Shown: positions 1 through 20,619 of the stretch, piece after piece
Position numbering within the stretch: the stretch's first letter is position 1
Layout of the letters: the number at the start of each line of letters is the position of its first letter
Source: Neocallimastix lanati (nom. inval.)
Lineage: Eukaryota; Neocallimastigomycota; Neocallimastigomycetes; Neocallimastigales; Neocallimastigaceae
NCBI GenBank assembly: GCA_016946835.1
Contig: JACVTC010000032.1
Location: 1,177,501-1,241,500 of the forward strand
Reading direction: 5' to 3'
DNA length: 64,000 nucleotides
Notes under the pieces: model-generated
What the model was told of the DNA's origin: nothing
Database searches by the model: none
What the model saw: only the letters and a program-made list of their open reading frames with translations
Program-made: the position numbers and the translations under genes

Positions 1-989
1 ATATATTTATTATTATAATTCTATTTCTTTAAGATATAGGACATTGTATATTGTATAATCAATTTTCCAAATATATCTCAATCAAATCAAATATTTTAAT
101 ATATTTGGAATGTAATACAATACAATAATAATAAAATGAATATATTTTGTAATGTTTATATTTTTTAATTATTTTCTTTTTAATTATAAATATTTTTTTT
201 TTAATTTTATTTTATATTTTATATTTTGTTTTGTTTTTTAGATTTTAGTATTAAGATTAAGAATTAATAAAACAAAATTAAAAATAAATAAAATAATAAT
301 AATAATAAGTAAAAAAATAAAAATAAAAATAAATAGTAATATTATTATTAATAATTAGATTAAAAAACAATAAACAATAAAAAAAAAAAATTAATAATAA
401 TAATAATCTTTTAAGGATAATAGAATAATAATAATAATAATCTTTTAAGGATAATAGAAGTTTTAAATCCTATTAATAGAGGTAATACATTATTATTATG
501 AAAAGATTTTATATATATTAATTGTTATTTTGTTTTACCTTTTTTTTTTATCTTTTTTTCTTTAACTTTTGTTTTTATATTAGATTTTCTTTTCTTTTTT
601 TTTATTTATTTTTATTTTTATTTTATAAAAAGAAAAAATATTCTTTAAAAAAAAAATTGAAAATTTAAAATTCATCCATCAAAACAAAATAATTGATTAA
701 ATAATATATTAAATAATATATTAATTAATATATGTTAAAAATAAAAAAAATAAAAAATAAAAAAATATTTATGATACAAATTTAAATATTTATTTTTTTT
801 TTTTTTAAATAAAAAAATATATATTTTCATAAATATGTGCTATATAAAAAGATAATTTTAAATTATTTTTACTAATTAATATAAAATTATTTATATAAAT
901 ATAAATTTTTATTTATTATTATGATTAATTATGGAAATAAATATTGATAGTACTCTATAATTTCATAGTAATATATCTATTTTTCTGAA
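1..989. other. Gene-free A/T-rich upstream region
   Basis: No coding exon or RNA gene was recognised. The stretch holds A/T homopolymers and a two-copy direct repeat with 34-bp spacing around 394-460 (core TCTTTTAAGGATAATAGAA at 407 and 441). The last few hundred bases presumably carry the promoter of the P5A ATPase gene, but no specific element can be called. Confidence 0.6.
394..460. repeat. Two-copy 34-bp direct repeat
   Basis: The core TCTTTTAAGGATAATAGAA occurs at 407 and 441, each copy preceded by a short TAA array. It lies in non-coding DNA. Confidence 0.7.
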
Positions 990-3900
990 ATGGCACAGTA
1001 AGTAATTATTCATTGATAATTAGTAGAATTGTTTTAATAACTATATTTCGAAATTATTTGAAATATTAAATTACTAGTAAAATATTAGGAGTAAATTGTT
1101 ATTTTGTTTACTTAATATATAAATTACATTCTAATCACATATTTAAAAATGACTTAAATTTATAAATAGAACTTTAGTGCAATCAAAAGCTATTAAAGAT
1201 TCTTCTTTACATGTTAAGCTTCCATTGAAGAGGCATGCTTATGGATATCCTTTTATTCCTTTTTATTGTATTTGGTTATATTTAATTCTTTTCCATTATA
1301 ATTCTCTTTTCGGTTCAATTGAAGCAGCGTACGTTACACTTATAGCTATTGGAACTATACATGCATTAGTATTTTTGATATGTCAATGGAGTATTTCAAT
1401 TAAAGCCAAATTAACTTGTAAACTTGTAAATGTTTGAAAAGATTTTATTAGAATAATATATATATATATTTTTGTAAGGTGTAACAAATATAATTTATAT
1501 TTCAATTAATAAATATTATTAATTAGGTTACTGACCCAAGAGTTGCAAATGTTATAAAAATTATACCAATAACTAATCATGGTTCAGGCGCTTTCTGCGA
1601 TATTAAAAGATCAGTTGTTGATTCATCTGATGGAAAAGTATTTAAAATCATTTTTTTAAGTTAAGAATATTATTATTTTATACATAATTTCAGTATTTAT
1701 TAATACATATGATTATGTATATAATTATATATATAATTATTTAATTAAAAGAAAGAAATTATTTACTTTTATTTCCAAAAAAGAAAATATATTTGGGATG
1801 AAGAAAAAAAGAGTTTCAAAAAACTTGATTTTATTTGCGATAAAGATGTTTCAATTGAATTTTTCAAAGAAAAAATGGGTCTAGTTTCTGAAAAAGAAAT
1901 TGAATTTGTTAAACAAAAATATGGTGAAAATAAGTAATTCAAAAAAAAATATTATTTTGTTATATTTTTTTTTATTTTTATTTTTTTTTTATTATTTCAT
2001 TTTTTTCCTTTCATATATAATTTTTATTTTGTTGTTAAAATTAAATAATATATATCTATAAATCAATGATACTAATGACAATAACTATTAAATAAATATA
2101 TAAAAATTATAATTATACTGAAATAAATTATATTATTAATTTTTTTAATGACCATTATATATATTTATATATATCATCAATATAAATAATATAAAATAAT
2201 AATAAATAGCTTTGATATTCCAATTCCACCATTTATGGAATTATTCAAGGAACATATTGTTGCTCCATTATTTGTTTTTCAAATTTTCTGTGTTGCTCTT
2301 TGGTTTTTAGATGAGATGTGGTACTATTCATTATTTACACTTGTTATGCTTTTCGTATTTGAATCTACGCTTGTTTTCCAAGTAAATATATTTTAATAAA
2401 ATATTAAATATATATATCGTTTATTATATTAATAAATATTTATAATATTTTTTTTAATTATTATTGAAATTAAAATAATTTATTGTTAAAATTTTATGTC
2501 AATATTTATTTATATATATAAATAAATAAAATCTAACTTAACTATTTAATATAATATTTAAATTATAAATTATTAATTTAATTTATTATAACAGAGACTT
2601 AGAAATTTGAAAGAAATGCGTTCAATGGTTATGACTCCGTATCCAGTTCATGTTTACCGTAAGAATAAGTGGATTAAAGTTAAGACAACTGAATTATTGC
2701 CTGGTGATTTAGTTTCAATTGTTAATGCAAAGAATGAAGAACAGCAAGTTCCATGTGATTTACTCATTATGAATGGTTCATGTATTGTAAATGAAGCTAT
2801 GCTTTCAGGTGAATCAACTCCACAATTAAAAGAATCAATTGAAGTTCTTGATGCTGATACTCTTTATAATATTAATAAGCAAAAGAATAATACTCTTTAT
2901 GGTGGAACTAAGGTTCTTCAAGTTAATAAACCAGAAGAATATCCAATTGAAGCTCCACCAGATAATGGTTGCCTTGCTACTGTTCTTAGAACAGGTTTTG
3001 GAACTTCTCAAGGTAAATTAGTTCGTACAATTATCTACAGTACTGAACGTGTCTCTGCTAATAATTGGGAATCATATGTATTCATACTTATTCTTCTTGT
3101 ATTCGCCGTTATTGCTTCAGCATATCTTTGGATCGAAGGTAGTAAAAATGAAAAACGTAAGCGTAATAAGCTTATTTTAGATTGTATTTTAACTTTAACT
3201 TCTGTTGTTCCACCAGAACTTCCAATGGAACTTTCACTTGCTGTAAATAATTCTCTTATTGCTCTTTCAAAACTTTTCATTTTCTGTACCGAACCATTCC
3301 GTATTCCATATGCAGGTAAAGTTGATGTTTGTTGTTTCGATAAAACTGGTACATTAACTAAGGAAGACTTAATTGTTGAAGGTATTAGTGGTATTAAGAA
3401 CGATTCTAAAACTATTCAAAAGGTTACTGATAGTCCAGAAGAAACCAATTTAGTAATTGCGAGTGGTCACTCTCTTGTTCTTGTTGATAGAAAGGTTGTT
3501 GGTGATCCAATGGAAGTTGCTGCTTTAAAATCTACAAATTGGACTTTAGAAAGTAATGATATAGTTATTGAAAAGATCCCTGGTCAAAAACAAAGAAAAA
3601 GAATAATAAAAATTAATCGTAGATTTGCTTTCTCTTCATCACTTAAACGTATGTCTACTATTTCTACTCTTCAGGATGGAAATGGCATTTCTAAAACTTA
3701 TGTTTCCACTAAAGGTGCTCCAGAAGTTTTAAAACCAATGTTTACTTCCGTTCCAGACTATTATGATGATTTATACAAGTACTGGGCTAGAAATGGTAGT
3801 CGTGTTATTGCCCTTGGTTATAAGAATACAAACTTAAAGGTTCAAGCTATTCGTGATATCACTAGAGATGATGTTGAAAAAGATTTAACCTTTGCAGGTT

Positions 3901-5421
3901 TTCTTTTATTCGAATGTCCATTAAAGGAAGATTCTGCAGAAGCTATTAGTATGTTAAACCATTCTTCTCATCGTGTTGTCATGATTACTGGTGATAATGC
4001 CTTAACTGCTTGTCATGTTGCTAAACAAGTTGAAATTGTTAAAAGACCAGTATTGATATTAGATAAATTTGATGGTAAATTACAATGGAAAAATATTGAT
4101 GAAACTTTAACAATTGATATGGATCCTGAAACTGAAATTATTGATCCACATATTTATGAACATGATCTTTGTATCACTGGTAAGGCATTGAATGAAATTC
4201 AAGATAAAAAATGTTATGAAATTTTATTACCCCGTATTTGGGTTTATTCTAGAGTCTCTCCAAATGATAAGGAAACTATTGTTTTAGCTCTTAAATCTAG
4301 AGGTTTCTTCACTCTTATGTGTGGTGATGGTACTAATGATGTTGGTGCTTTAAAACAAGCTCATGTTGGTGTAGCCTTACTTAACTGTTCCAAGGAAGAT
4401 TTAATGAAAATTCAAAAAAGAGCAGCTGAAGAAAGAAGATTAAAGTTACTTCAACAACAACAAGAAATGTATGCTAAATGGGGTGTACAACCTCCAAATA
4501 ATATGATGGGTCAACAAATGCAACAACAAAAGATTCAGCAAATGCAAAAGGACTTAATGAATGGTCTTGAAGAAGATGTTCCAATTATTAAGTTTGGTGA
4601 TGCCTCTGTTGCTGCACCATTTACTTCTAAGATTTCATCTGTTATGTCAGTTGTTGATATTATTAAACAAGGTCGTTGTACTCTTGTTGCTACTAATCAA
4701 ATGTATAAGATTTTAGCTTTGAATTCATTAATTAGTGCCTACAGTCTTTCTGTTTTATATTTAGCTGGTATTAAGCAAGGAGATTGGCAAGCTACTATTG
4801 CAGGTTTCTTAATTACTATTTGTTTCTTTGGTGTAGCGAAATCTAAGCCATTAGATAAATTATCAAAGGAAAGACCACAAAGTAATATTTTCAGTATATA
4901 TTTAATGCTTTCTATTATTGGTCAAGTTATAGTTCATCTTGGTTCATTAATCTATGTTCGTATTGAGGCTATTAAATATTCTGAAGAATTAGAAGAAGAA
5001 ATTGATTTAGATTCAGAGTTTCAACCAAATCTTTTAAATAGTGCTGTCTACTTAATCTCTTTAATGATGCAGATTTCTACATTTGCTATCAATTATGAAG
5101 TAAATAATTTTATTTTATTTTATTTTTATTGTTATTTATATATATTAATTAAAAATAATATTATAATTTAAGATATATTTATATTAATATTAATTTTTTA
5201 ATGTATTATTAAAAAAAAAATAAATAAATTTAAATAGGGTCGCCCATTTAGAGAAGGTATTCGTGAAAATAAAGCTTTATTTAACAGTTTATTCATAGTT
5301 ACTGGTATTGCTGTCGCTGCTGGTTTAGAATTGTCACCATCATTAAATGAAAAAATGCAATTAGTTCCATTCCCAGAAGAAGTAATATTTTTTAAAGTTT
5401 TATAATTTACTATAAATATTA

Positions 5422-5457
<36 letters not shown>

Positions 5458-5475
5458 ATAATACATTTTATTTTT

Positions 5476-5508
<33 letters not shown>

Positions 5509-5746
5509 TTTGTTTGTTTGTTTGTTTGTTTTTTGTATTATAATATTTAATTTTATGCTATTTATTAAATTAAATATCTATCTATCTATATTAATTATTA
5601 TTTATTGTTTTTATTAACGAAATTAGTTTAAAACAAAATTAATTTCAGCCATGGCTTTTGATTTCTTTGGTGCTGGTATTGTAGAAATTATTACTAAGAA
5701 ACTCTTTTGTAATGACAAACCAAAGAAAGAATTATTATTAAATTAA
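990..5746 (+). CDS. P5A-type transport ATPase (Spf1/ATP13A1), ER
   Basis: Eight exons: 990-997, 1170-1425, 1527-1637, 1752-1933, 2210-2381, 2595-5099, 5238-5381, 5627-5746. All junctions are GT..AG and the frame closes at 1165 residues, close to yeast Spf1. P5A pumps are ER P-type ATPases that act as transmembrane-helix dislocases. Seen: actuator motif SGEST near residue 311, the P5-specific PPELP in M4 near 448, the phosphorylated Asp in DKTGTLT at 492, TGDN near 707 and [11 protein letters not shown] near 819, followed by the C-terminal membrane helices. All catalytic motifs are intact. The start is chosen because the 8-nt first exon (ATGGCACA) joins in frame to the conserved N-terminus; such a tiny exon is the least certain part. 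A possible polyadenylation signal AATAAA lies at 5755, before a 38-nt A run. Confidence 0.95.
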
Positions 5747-5767
5747 ACCTTTATAATAAAGAAAATG

Positions 5768-5807
<40 letters not shown>

Positions 5808-6483
5808 AAATGATAGTAATTAATTAAAATTATACAATAAAACAAATAAAAAATAATTTAAACAAGATAATAGAATATAATATATATTCGCTTAATATAG
5901 AATATATATTATGTATAGAGAATAAATATATAAGGGAAATATTTTAAAGAAAAAAATTTTTTTTTATTTATCTATTTTCAATAATTAAAATTAATTAAAA
6001 TTAAAATTAATAATTAATAACAACATTAAAATAAAATAAAATAATAATAATAATATAAATAAAATTAAAACATATAATAAAATAATAATAATAAAGAATA
6101 AAATAAAAAAAATAAAATAAAAATTTCCAAATTCTTAAAAAATGATATGAGTTTCTTTTTTTTTTTTTTTTTTTTATTAAAATATTAGCATAATTTAAAA
6201 TTTATTTATATTGTATTTAATATTAACACTAATATTAATATTAATATTATAGTATTATTAATATTATAGTATTATTATTATTTTGAAGAAAAAGTAATAT
6301 GTATATATATATTTATATATATTAATTTCTTCAATAAATAATATTTTTTGAATCAATATTGAAATAATTTATATATAAATTTAAATAATCATATAATTAT
6401 CAAAAGTATTTATAATTATATATATTATCAATGTTTAATATAAAATAATGTTAAATTTAAATAAAAAAAGATTTTTTATAAAT
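5747..6483. other. Intergenic, low complexity
   Basis: No gene seen. It contains the AATAAA at 5755, a pure A run at 5768-5805 and many short A/T repeats up to the LINE target site. Confidence 0.6.
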
Positions 6484-6497
6484 TATATCTAATTTTT
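6484..6497. repeat. Left target-site duplication of LINE insertion
   Basis: TATATCTAATTTTT here is repeated exactly at 8365-8378, just after the terminal poly(A). This is the expected footprint of target-primed reverse transcription. Confidence 0.75.
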
Positions 6498-7679
6498 GTT
6501 ATATTGTACTTTCGATTTCTTATTAATAAATCTATTCCTCTCCCATTGAAGAAATATGTTTTAATTTCGTTTATTCTTAGTCTTGTTATATATTATGCTC
6601 CTCTCTTTGGTTCAAATAAGAGCAGATGTTATAAAGCTCAAAAAATTATTAATAGAGGACTTTATTGGAGTTATGGATTTAAATCTCGCAATTCTTCTGT
6701 TAGTCTCTATGACATTACTCGCGAATTGAGAATATCTCCTCTTTCAGCTGTCTGTGCAATATCTCAATTACGATGCTTTAGAAAATGGAAAAATTCATCA
6801 TGTATTATTAATCATCTCACTAATAATATTCCTACTATGTCACATTACTCATGGACTAAAGAATCAAGGACTTTGGATAAGAAATTAAATGGTAAAAAAA
6901 CAAGAAAAATAAAAAAGTTTTATTGGGAAAGAGATGTCTTCAAACCCTCAAAAGCTAAAAAAGCAATTATTTACAAGGAGAATGATTTTGGATTTATTTC
7001 AGAAATCAGAAATTTAACATTTCAATATCCTAAGTATCAGTTGGGATTCTTTTGGATTTTTCGAATTAGGTATGGTTTTAAATTTGATATTAATATTTCC
7101 ATTAAAAGAAAAATCGTCTCAGAAGATTGCCCTAAATGTTGCCCTTGTTGTGGTGTTAGTGTACCTAGCTTCTCTCACTGGATCTTTGCCTGTAAAGAAT
7201 TGGAAAATTACAGAAATAAATCTTTACCTTTTCTAGATGATCTCTTTTTGAAGTTTGCAATGATAATTGAACAAAAATCCTTGGATGTTTTTTTAGATTC
7301 AGAAAAGGATTATGATAATAATATTTATTATTATATATTGAGTGCTCTTCTTGGTGGGCGTTCAATATATTCAAAAATTAAAGTTAATAATGGGGAACAA
7401 AGACAATTAGTTGACAATATTTTTAAACAAAGTTCAACTTCGTCGACTGTTCCGTATTTTGTGGGGATTGCGGAGTTTCCAACAAAAGTAATACCATTAA
7501 CTTGTCGATCATTTAGATTGATGATGAAATGGTATTCCGTTGAATCTACCGTTACCAAGAGCGTCGACGTCGAAATGATAAGGCATGGATTTTCACCTCC
7601 AGATACAGATTCGTTTGATAACACTAATACTGAAATTATTATTCGCAATAATGAACGTGGTGTTATTATCGAGGAATAG
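6498..7679 (+). pseudogene. LINE ORF2 C-terminal fragment
   Basis: Open for about 394 codons but without a genuine start, since the insertion is 5'-truncated and the frame is open from the junction. The beginning resembles the post-catalytic thumb/connection part of LINE reverse transcriptases (short hydrophobic stretch with YYAPLFGS, then a KAQKIINRGL-like helix). A cysteine/histidine cluster follows near 7127-7195 (CPKCCPCCG, then SHWIFAC), matching the zinc-binding region near the end of many LINE ORF2 proteins. The catalytic palm motifs are absent. The reading frame is undamaged, so the insertion may be fairly young. Confidence 0.8.
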
Positions 7680-7847
7680 GAAAAGTTAGAGGCTATTGCT
7701 TCTAACGCACTTTTATAATTTTATAATATATAATATTTTATTTCATGTATTTTATTATTTTTTTTTTTTTAAAATCATGTAATTTTATTATTATTATTGT
7801 AAATTAAATAAAGTTATTCTCTTAGTCTAAAAAAAAAAAAAAAAAAA
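6498..7847 (+). mobile_element. 5'-truncated non-LTR (LINE) retrotransposon, copy 1
   Basis: The copy begins abruptly inside the coding region right after the left target-site duplication. It carries the C-terminal part of the reverse-transcriptase ORF (to 7679), a short 3'UTR with AATAAA near 7807, and a poly(A) tail at 7829-7847. Truncation at the 5' end with an intact poly(A) end is typical of LINE insertion. A second copy of the same family follows directly. Confidence 0.85.
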
Positions 7848-8362
7848 TTCTTGGTGGGCGTTCAATATATGAAAAAATTAAACTTAATAATGGGGAACAA
7901 AGACAATTAGTTGACAATATTTTTAAGCAAAGTTCAACTTCGTCGACTGTTCCGTATTTTGTGGGGATTGCGGAGTTTCCAACAAATGTAATACCATTAA
8001 CTTGTCGATCATTTAGATTGATGATGAAATGGTATTCCGTTGAATCTACCGTTACCAAGAGCGTCGACGTCGAAATGATAAATCATGAATTTTCACCTCC
8101 CGGTGAAAGATCTGATACAGATTCGTTCAATAACACTAATACTGAAATTATTACTTGCAATAACGGACGTGGTGTTATCATCGATGATGAGGAAAGTTAG
8201 AAACTATTGCTTATAACGCACTTTCATAATTATATAATATATAATATTTCATTTCATGTACTTTATTTTTTATTTTTTATTAAAATCATGTAATTTTATT
8301 ATTATTATAATTTAAATAAAGTTACTCTCTTAAGTCTAAAAAAAAAAAAAAAAAAAAAAAAA
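7848..8362 (+). mobile_element. 5'-truncated LINE, copy 2, abutting copy 1
   Basis: The sequence from 7848 repeats copy 1 from about 7347 onward (same ORF end, stop at 8198-8200, same 3'UTR ending in GTCTA plus poly(A) at 8338-8362). It is not identical: several substitutions are present, and an extra 12 bp near 8102 adds four codons before the conserved DTDSF. It therefore derives from a different source copy rather than a simple duplication. Confidence 0.85.
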
Positions 8363-8364
8363 TA

Positions 8365-8378
8365 TATATCTAATTTTT
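8365..8378. repeat. Right target-site duplication of LINE insertion
   Basis: Exact match to 6484-6497 (TATATCTAATTTTT). The two flank both LINE copies together; no separate duplication is visible between the copies. Confidence 0.75.
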
Positions 8379-8587
8379 ATTTATAAAGATTTGAATTCTA
8401 TTCTTAACATAAAATTTAAAATAATTTAAAGGGTAAACCGAAAAACTATTTAACAAAACTACTATTTTAAAAATAGAATTTTTATCTCTTGAAAATTTTT
8501 TTAATTTATCTTTATATTTATGTTTAATTGATATACGTTATAAAATAAAATTCTAATACTATATATTTTAACCAAAAAAAAAAGTTA

Positions 8588-8618
<31 letters not shown>

Positions 8619-9621
8619 CATAAACATTTATATATTGTTATAAAATTAGTATTTTTAGTTTACAATTTTAATTAACATTTTAATTAATATTTTTACTTTA
8701 TTACAACAATTTTTATTTTAATTTTAAATATTATATAGTATATTACAAAAAAATAGGATATATAATAATATTATTATATGGTTTATAATACAAATTATTT
8801 AGTTTTAAAAATATTAATTGCTTCTATAAGCCTCTTTTATACAATTCAAATGAAAAAATATATTTAATGTATTGAAATATTTATGATTCATTTAATACAT
8901 TTTATATGTTATAAATAACATTAAATTATGTATTTTTTTAAAAAAAAAAATAAATTTTTCGCTTAAAAAAAGTTAGTAAATAAACAAAACATTCATATTT
9001 TTAACATATTTGAATTTAATTTCTTCAATAATATAAATTAATTTAGTTTATTTATGGATTAGGATCAAGAAATATATTTAATTATATTTGTATGAATTTA
9101 ATTAATATCTTTATTAATATTAAGTTATATTTTATTTTATTATTAATAATTTTAAAATTATAAAATTAATAATCAACAAAAATACTATATATAATAGTAT
9201 AATTATACACTATAAATTTTTAGTCATTTATTAATTTATATATTTTAATCATTTGTTATAATAATATATATTTATATTTTATATAAAAATAAAAATTTGA
9301 ATTTGAAGTTTATTGATAAATATAAAGAGAATTGAAGGTTTTATTTAGATTATTTTATATATTACAATATTTTATATCATTTTTTCTATATTTTAAATTT
9401 TATAAACCTTAAAACTTTATTTTTAACTTTTTTTTTTATATAAACTATATTATAATGAATAAAAAATATAACATATTTATATCAATAAAAACTAATTTTT
9501 TTTTTAAATAAAATTAAGTATTATATTTTTTAGGTATGTAATAAAACATATATATATATATATTTCTTTTTGAAGATATTTAAAGATAATAATATTATTT
9601 TTAAAAAATAAAAAATTATTA

Positions 9622-9663
<42 letters not shown>

Positions 9664-9910
9664 TATAATAAATTTATTCTATTTAGATAGTACTTAATAA
9701 AATATATTTATATATGTATGAAAAATATATATACAAGATATATGTACATCTACATATTAACATAACATATAACATTAATAAAATATAACTTCGATAAATA
9801 TATTATTAATAAAAATTATTATATATATATATATATACTTAAAAAAATAGTTATATATAATATATATAGTAAGAAAAAGAAAAAAAGAAAAAGAAAAATA
9901 AGAATATATC
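8379..9910. other. Intergenic, A/T-rich
   Basis: No gene recognised. There are TA dinucleotide arrays near 8590 and 9630, and a purine-rich AAGAAAAAG leader at 9870-9900 just before the Nap1/HEM start codon. Confidence 0.6.
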
Positions 9911-17085
<7,175 letters not shown>

Positions 17086-18379
17086 TAATTACTATATTAA
17101 ATATATATGATTTATTTATATATATATAATAATATTGTATTTTTTTTTTTCAAGAACAAGGCAAATTGATAAAAAAAAAAAAAAGTATTTATGTTATTTT
17201 TTTGTTGAAATATTGATATTTATTTAAATATTTATAATATATTAATGATAATATAATAAATGAAATAGAATATTATGTAAAAATTTAAATTAAAAAGAAA
17301 GATTAATATTTATTATTTATAATGTAATTTAAAATATTCTTTTTAAAAATAAATAAATAAATAAATAAATAAAAATGAATAAAGTAAATAAATAATTTTG
17401 TTTGATTAAATTTAACATTAAAGAATATTTATTTTTTTCTTTTAATTGAATTGTGGAATATAAAAATGAAAAATAAAGTTTTTTTTTTTTTAGTAATAAA
17501 AATATGTAAAACTCTCATAAATGTATTTATATTTCATATCTATAATATTTATTATTATTTTTTATGAATTAATTTTATATTAAATTTAAATTATTTTATA
17601 TTAATTAGTTTTAAATGTGATTAATATTATGTAGGTCATTTGTATTAAAACAATCATCTTTTTTTTACTTGAACCTATGAATTATATAAATCAATAATTA
17701 TATAACGTCATTTATTGTTTAAATTATTAACAAAGTTAATAACAATGAAATATTATGTACATAAAATAAAAAAAAAAAAAATTAGAAGAAAAAAGAAGAA
17801 AATAATTTCTCTTTATTATATAGTATAAAAAAATTAAAAATTAAATTGTAAATATAATGAAATATTATTGTATTAAATTTTTTATATTTTTAATTAAAAA
17901 TTTAATAAATAATTTTCCATCTAAAGTTAATATAAAAAGTTTAAATATGTCCACTTTTTTTATTTAAGTTTTTTTTTTTTTTAAAAAAAAAGTTGAAAAA
18001 AAATATATGAAAAAAATTTATGAAAAAAAAAATATTAAAATTTCAAATAAGAAAAAAAACATATATATATATAATAATATTATTATTTAAAAAAAATATT
18101 ATTATTAATAACAAAATATTAATAACAAAAATAATAATAAAATTAAAAATAATTAAAAGTATTAGTAATTAAATCTTTAAAAATAATTTAAATATTGTAA
18201 TTTGAAATTAGTAAATAATAATTTATATTTCGTTTATATAATAAATTTTAATAAAAAAATAAATTAAAATAGTTTCTGTAATTCAAATTAATAATTAATA
18301 CTAAGAGGCTTAAATTCAATAATATATATGTTTTAAACTTATATTTTGTTTATCAATATATAATATTTTGGAATATAAA
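17086..18379. other. Intergenic, A/T-rich
   Basis: Only A/T homopolymers and short AAAT repeats (near 17350) are visible. No gene was recognised between the Nap1 stop and the transporter start. Confidence 0.6.
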
Positions 18380-20619
18380 ATGAATGACAATAATGATATC
18401 AATGAAGTATTCGTTGAAGAAGATAATGCTGTAAATAATACTATTCAAGAAGAGAATATCGAAGGGAATGGTGAATTAATTATTGAAGAGGATAAAGTAC
18501 AGCAAAACTATCAAAGCATAGAAAATGCTGAAAATTTTGATAGTTCTATAAGAGTTGAAATTAGTAAAATAGGATATGTCATGTTTATAATATTCGGTTT
18601 AACAATGCTTTGTGCTTGGTATGTAATTTAAATTAAAAAAAAAAAATAATATTAAATAAAATTAAAATATATAAATTGGTAATTAAAATATAATATTATA
18701 ATAATTAAAATGAAAGGAACTTATGGATTACTGCAGTCCCTTTTTTCAAAAACAGACTTAGTGGAACTATATTTCAAGACAATTTCCAAAATTATATTTC
18801 TATTGTGGTATGTTAAGAAAGAAAAATAACATTAAAAATATATTAAATACATATAAAACTAATTCATTTTATTTTTTCTTTTCTATATTAACAAAGTTCA
18901 TGTTCACAAATACACTTTCCTCTTTTATTATATTGAAAATTCAACAAAAAGTAAAAAAAAAAAAAAAAAAAAAAAGAAATTTAAATAAACAATAAATAAT
19001 TATAAATATATATATTAACTTATAAAAAATAAAAAATAACTTTTTTTAACATTAACAAATTTATTATTCTCTCTCTTTTTTTTTTTTTAAATAATATAAT
19101 ATAATTATATATAAATTATTAGATTAGTATTAATAGAAGAATTGTTGGTTCATTAATGCTTTTAATATTTTGCTTTTTAACTACTACTATATTGTCTTTA
19201 ATGCCTGATATGAATCCTTATGTATTCTTTATTATAATTATGACTCTTATTACTATTAGTGCAATAAGCACATCTATTCTTCAAAATGGTGGATTTGGAC
19301 TTGCTGCTCAACTTCCAAATATTTATATGCAAGGGATTATGAATGGTCAAGGTCTTGCAGGTGCAGTTGTTGTATTTGTTCAGATTGCTATTGTCATTAA
19401 TACACAAGATACAGAAAATGATACAACTCCAGCATTTTTAAAAAATATGTATCTTTATTTCTTAACTGTAAGATATATATTTTATAACTTTTGTATATTA
19501 CACTCAATAAAACAAAATCTTTTATAATAATGTATATTAAATAATAATTAAACATAATTATTTATATATATTTATAATTATACCTTTTGTAATTTATATT
19601 AATTTGTAGGTTGTGTTAATTACATTAACTTGTTTGATTGGCTATTTAATAGTTATTAGAAAAATAGCTACAAAAGCAATTAATGATTCAATTAATAATA
19701 CTGAGGGAGAGAATGCTTCATGTTCAATCAGTGAAGAAACTCCATTAATTCAGCATAATGGTGAAAATTCGGAAAACCAAGTTGTCCTAAGCAATGATCA
19801 AAGAATAGTTAATACTTTTAAGAAAATTAAGATTCAAGCATTAGCTTTATTCTGTACATTTGTTGTAACATTATCTTTATTTCCTAGTATTATTTCAGGA
19901 ATTGAATCAGTAAATATTTATATATAATATAAGAATTATATTAGTATATTATATAAATATTATAATTTTTATTTAATAATATTTATTAACAATTTTATTT
20001 CGTATTATATTTATAATTTCTATTAATAAAGATTAATAAAGAGAAAAATTCCAATTATTATAATAATTTATTTGTATCAATTGCTTTCTTAATATTTACA
20101 CTTTTTGACTGGTTAGGAAAAGTTATGCCAGGTTATCCAAAATTTGTGATAAGAAATACAAAAATCATTAATGTTACTTCATTTTCACGTATTTTATTTA
20201 TTTTCTTGTTTATGATATGTAATGTTCAATTTAAAGACACCTATGGTAATCCACTTGATCGAAGTGTTCCAATTCTTATTCGTTCTGACGTACTATACTT
20301 TATAATATTATTTGCTTTCTCGTTATCAAATGGCTATATATCATCTTTACTTTTAATGATAACACCTGATTTAGTAGATGATGATGAAAAAGAGCTTTCT
20401 GGTTCTATAATGGTAAATATCATAAATGTGTAACATTATTTTTATTTTATTAGATATTAAATAAAAACATTAAATTTTTTTTTTTTTTTTTTTTGTTCTA
20501 ATGTTAAATGACACAAATATACGTAGGTATCTGTTTTGACATTTGGTTTAGCTAGTGGCTCTATATTTTCATTTGCAATAAGAGCTATATTATGCAAATG
20601 TAATCCATTTATTAGTTAA
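18380..20619 (+). CDS. Equilibrative nucleoside transporter (SLC29/FUN26 family)
   Basis: Six exons: 18380-18618, 18717-18807, 19123-19467, 19610-19909, 20044-20412, 20527-20619; 478 residues, normal for the family. The protein starts with an acidic N-terminal tail of about 65 residues, then hydrophobic helices. The hallmark is GFGLAAQLPNIYMQGIMNGQ near residue 167, matching the TM4-TM5 signature of equilibrative transporters. A hydrophilic loop after TM6 (about 235-290) contains EETPLI near residue 266, which fits an acidic dileucine sorting signal. ENTs move nucleosides or nucleobases down their gradient; fungal FUN26 is vacuolar. A vacuolar location is inferred from that loop motif. The ATG at 18380 is the first in-frame ATG before the acidic tail. 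Confidence 0.9.

Noticed and set aside
1177-1437. Starting the P5A ATPase at the GTG at 1177
   Set aside because: GTG is not a normal eukaryotic start, and the upstream ATG exon plus acceptor at 1169 gives a longer, family-like N-terminus.
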